The position numbers were made by a program, and so were the translations under genes. The notes beneath the pieces are model-generated. The model was given only the letters and a program-made list of their open reading frames with translations. It did no database searches and had not been told where the DNA came from. DNA of 64,000 bases, from NCBI RefSeq assembly GCF_002079055.1, contig NC_047490.1:434001-498000 (forward strand), given 5' to 3'. Source of the stretch: Saccharomyces paradoxus. Taxonomy: Eukaryota > Ascomycota > Saccharomycetes > Saccharomycetales > Saccharomycetaceae. Below are positions 62,762-64,000 of this stretch, piece by piece. Each line of letters starts with the position of its first letter. Within the stretch, counting starts at the first letter, position 1.

Positions 62762-64000
62762 TTATACAGGTGGTGGTGGGGCGTTGGCCATGTATATCTT
62801 ATTAGATGAGGCCTGATATTGCCCCAATAGAGTTGTATAATGACTCGGGTCAAACGGCTCAAAGTCCCTGCTAGAGTTGGAAAGCCTTTGATAAAATCTT
62901 TGAACGATAATTACAAACTCAGCGAGACAGTCCAATGACTCTCCCATGATAGACAAGTTTCTACCCGTTTTTAAAAGTGAGTTTCCAGGTTGTGTGACAG
63001 ATGCCATGGCGCTACTGTTATAGTATTGCAGCACGTCATAGCACAACTTCTCAAAATTTGGTAGATATATAGAGGGAAGGTTGATTGAAAGAACCATCAG
63101 CTCCTTAATAACTTCAATGGTAGCCAGTAAAGAACTACTGGCCACAAAAGTTTTATCGCCAACAACAACCGATTTCCTATGACCTTGGGATGTTCCGTCT
63201 CCTTCATCTTTTCTTTTGCCTTCGCTTTCGTCATCTTCGCAAGCACGAGAACCTTCTATCATATCTAAAATAGCTGTCCAACTCAATGGGTCTATGTCTA
63301 TACTCGATACAATATCGTTAACATCACTTTGGATAGAGGAGTCGACGATATATGGAATCCATTTCTCGGCATCGATTTTTTTTTTTATAGTACGGTAGTT
63401 TTTTGAGCTTTGTGCACTTGCATAATGCTTGATCTGAGATGCTAAAACATTACTTAAATATTTCGTTAAAAATTCACCACTTAATACTTCACATTCTTGA
63501 ATAAAAATAACACATATGGCATAAAATTTCAAGAAATAATCATACCGTAGAGATAAGTTCAATTCTCTTCTTACGGCAATAATCTTACCAGTACGCAATT
63601 GAATAATTCTAATTATTTCGTTGATGCCAGTACGTATATCCAGTTGCGTAATCATGTTGTGCTGGTTTTCATTTGGGCTTTTAACAGATGCTAGCTCGTT
63701 AAGCGAAATATCCAGAAGTAACTTTTGATGTCCGTAAAGTCTCCGAAGGGCTTCTAGCGCGTGCGTGAATATTTTTACAAGCATGGACTGAAATTCTGCA
63801 GGAGTTTGCTCCTTTATTAATCTTGAAAGTTTAGACCCACTAGTCGAGTCATTATTAAGTTGTTTTTCATCGTGGTTATTGTCTGGGAGTGTATTTTCTG
63901 TTGGCAAATAAATTTTTATAACGGATTTGAGCTCTGCGATAGATTTTTCCCTGTATAAGTCAAAGGCACTGGTCAATTCTTCGCATCTATTCAACCTGAC
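62762..64000 (-). CDS. VPS54: Vps54, GARP tethering complex subunit, C-terminal part (cut by window end)
   Basis: 412 codons plus stop, open to the last base; the full protein is about 889 aa, so roughly the N-terminal half is outside. Blocks such as LVKIFTHALEALRRLYGHQK, KYLSNVLASQIKHYASAQSS and LLSINLPSIYLPNFEKLCYD-type segments fit the Vps54-like helical-bundle region of the CATCHR fold. The basic-acidic insert RACEDDESEGKRKDEGDG is disordered. Family knowledge: with Vps51, Vps52 and Vps53 it tethers endosome-derived vesicles at the late Golgi. Position next to NSI1 (YDR026C) supports YDR027C. Confidence 0.93.
   Translation of the reverse strand, partial: VRLNRCEELTSAFDLYREKSIAELKSVIKIYLPTENTLPDNNHDEKQLNNDSTSGSKLSRLIKEQTPAEFQSMLVKIFTHALEALRRLYGHQKLLLDISLNELASVKSPNENQHNMITQLDIRTGINEIIRIIQLRTGKIIAVRRELNLSLRYDYFLKFYAICVIFIQECEVLSGEFLTKYLSNVLASQIKHYASAQSSKNYRTIKKKIDAEKWIPYIVDSSIQSDVNDIVSSIDIDPLSWTAILDMIEGSRACEDDESEGKRKDEGDGTSQGHRKSVVVGDKTFVASSSLLATIEVIKELMVLSINLPSIYLPNFEKLCYDVLQYYNSSAMASVTQPGNSLLKTGRNLSIMGESLDCLAEFVIIVQRFYQRLSNSSRDFEPFDPSHYTTLLGQYQASSNKIYMANAPPPPV

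Overview
The window is a gene-dense yeast nuclear chromosome segment. Genes are short and mostly intronless. The three spliced genes use canonical yeast introns with a TACTAAC branch site, and there are three intronless tRNA genes, Ty1/Ty2-type delta LTR relics and a point centromere. Gene order and products match the centromeric part of Saccharomyces cerevisiae chromosome IV (YDL012C to YDR027C) without a break. It does not look like S. cerevisiae S288C itself. Compared with TRP1 as I remember it, the protein here differs at about 20 of 224 residues and the DNA at roughly one base in ten. Several other proteins (MED2, KCS1, DAD1, MCD1, RAD57) differ slightly in length. This fits a close sister species, most likely Saccharomyces paradoxus.

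Left arm side (1-17271): the first exon of YDL012C at the window edge, GRX6, APC11, a tRNA/LTR island (2859-5871: tRNA-Thr, delta relics, the small secreted-type ORF YDL007C-A, tRNA-Ser), then RPT2, PTC1, MED2, ATP16, MCD1, NHP10 and RMD1. Centromere CEN4 lies at 17714-17832 with CDEI, an 86-bp CDEII that is 92% A+T, and CDEIII. Right arm side: NTH1, YRB1, RCR2, RAD57, MAF1, SOK1, TRP1, the ARS1 origin, GAL3, SNQ2, RPL4B, PSF1, RAD61, HED1, DAD1, KCS1, YDR018C, GCV1, DAS2, FAL1, ATG31, tRNA-Val with a composite inverted delta LTR, SES1, RPS11A, NSI1 and the C-terminal part of VPS54, cut by the window end.

Functional themes: chromosome segregation genes sit near the centromere (MCD1, RAD61, DAD1, APC11) beside replication and recombination genes (PSF1, RAD57, HED1). 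Others are translation genes (RPL4B, RPS11A, SES1, tRNAs, FAL1), Pol II and Pol III control (MED2, MAF1), nutrient and stress metabolism (NTH1, GAL3, TRP1, GCV1, KCS1), transport and trafficking (SNQ2, RCR2, VPS54, ATG31) and proteolysis (RPT2). Readable promoter sites agree with known regulation: MCB boxes before MCD1, a Gal4 dyad before GAL3, PDRE/Yap1 sites before SNQ2, stress elements between NTH1 and YRB1, and a URS1 before HED1.

I found no undescribed multi-gene system. The most interesting items are the palindromic composite LTR with intact target duplication (56485-56962), the inverted-repeat tRNA/LTR island holding a small putative secreted protein with a URS1-like site, the 6-nt first exon of MAF1, and two unexplained small coding-like stretches (38733-38948 and 43764-44050).
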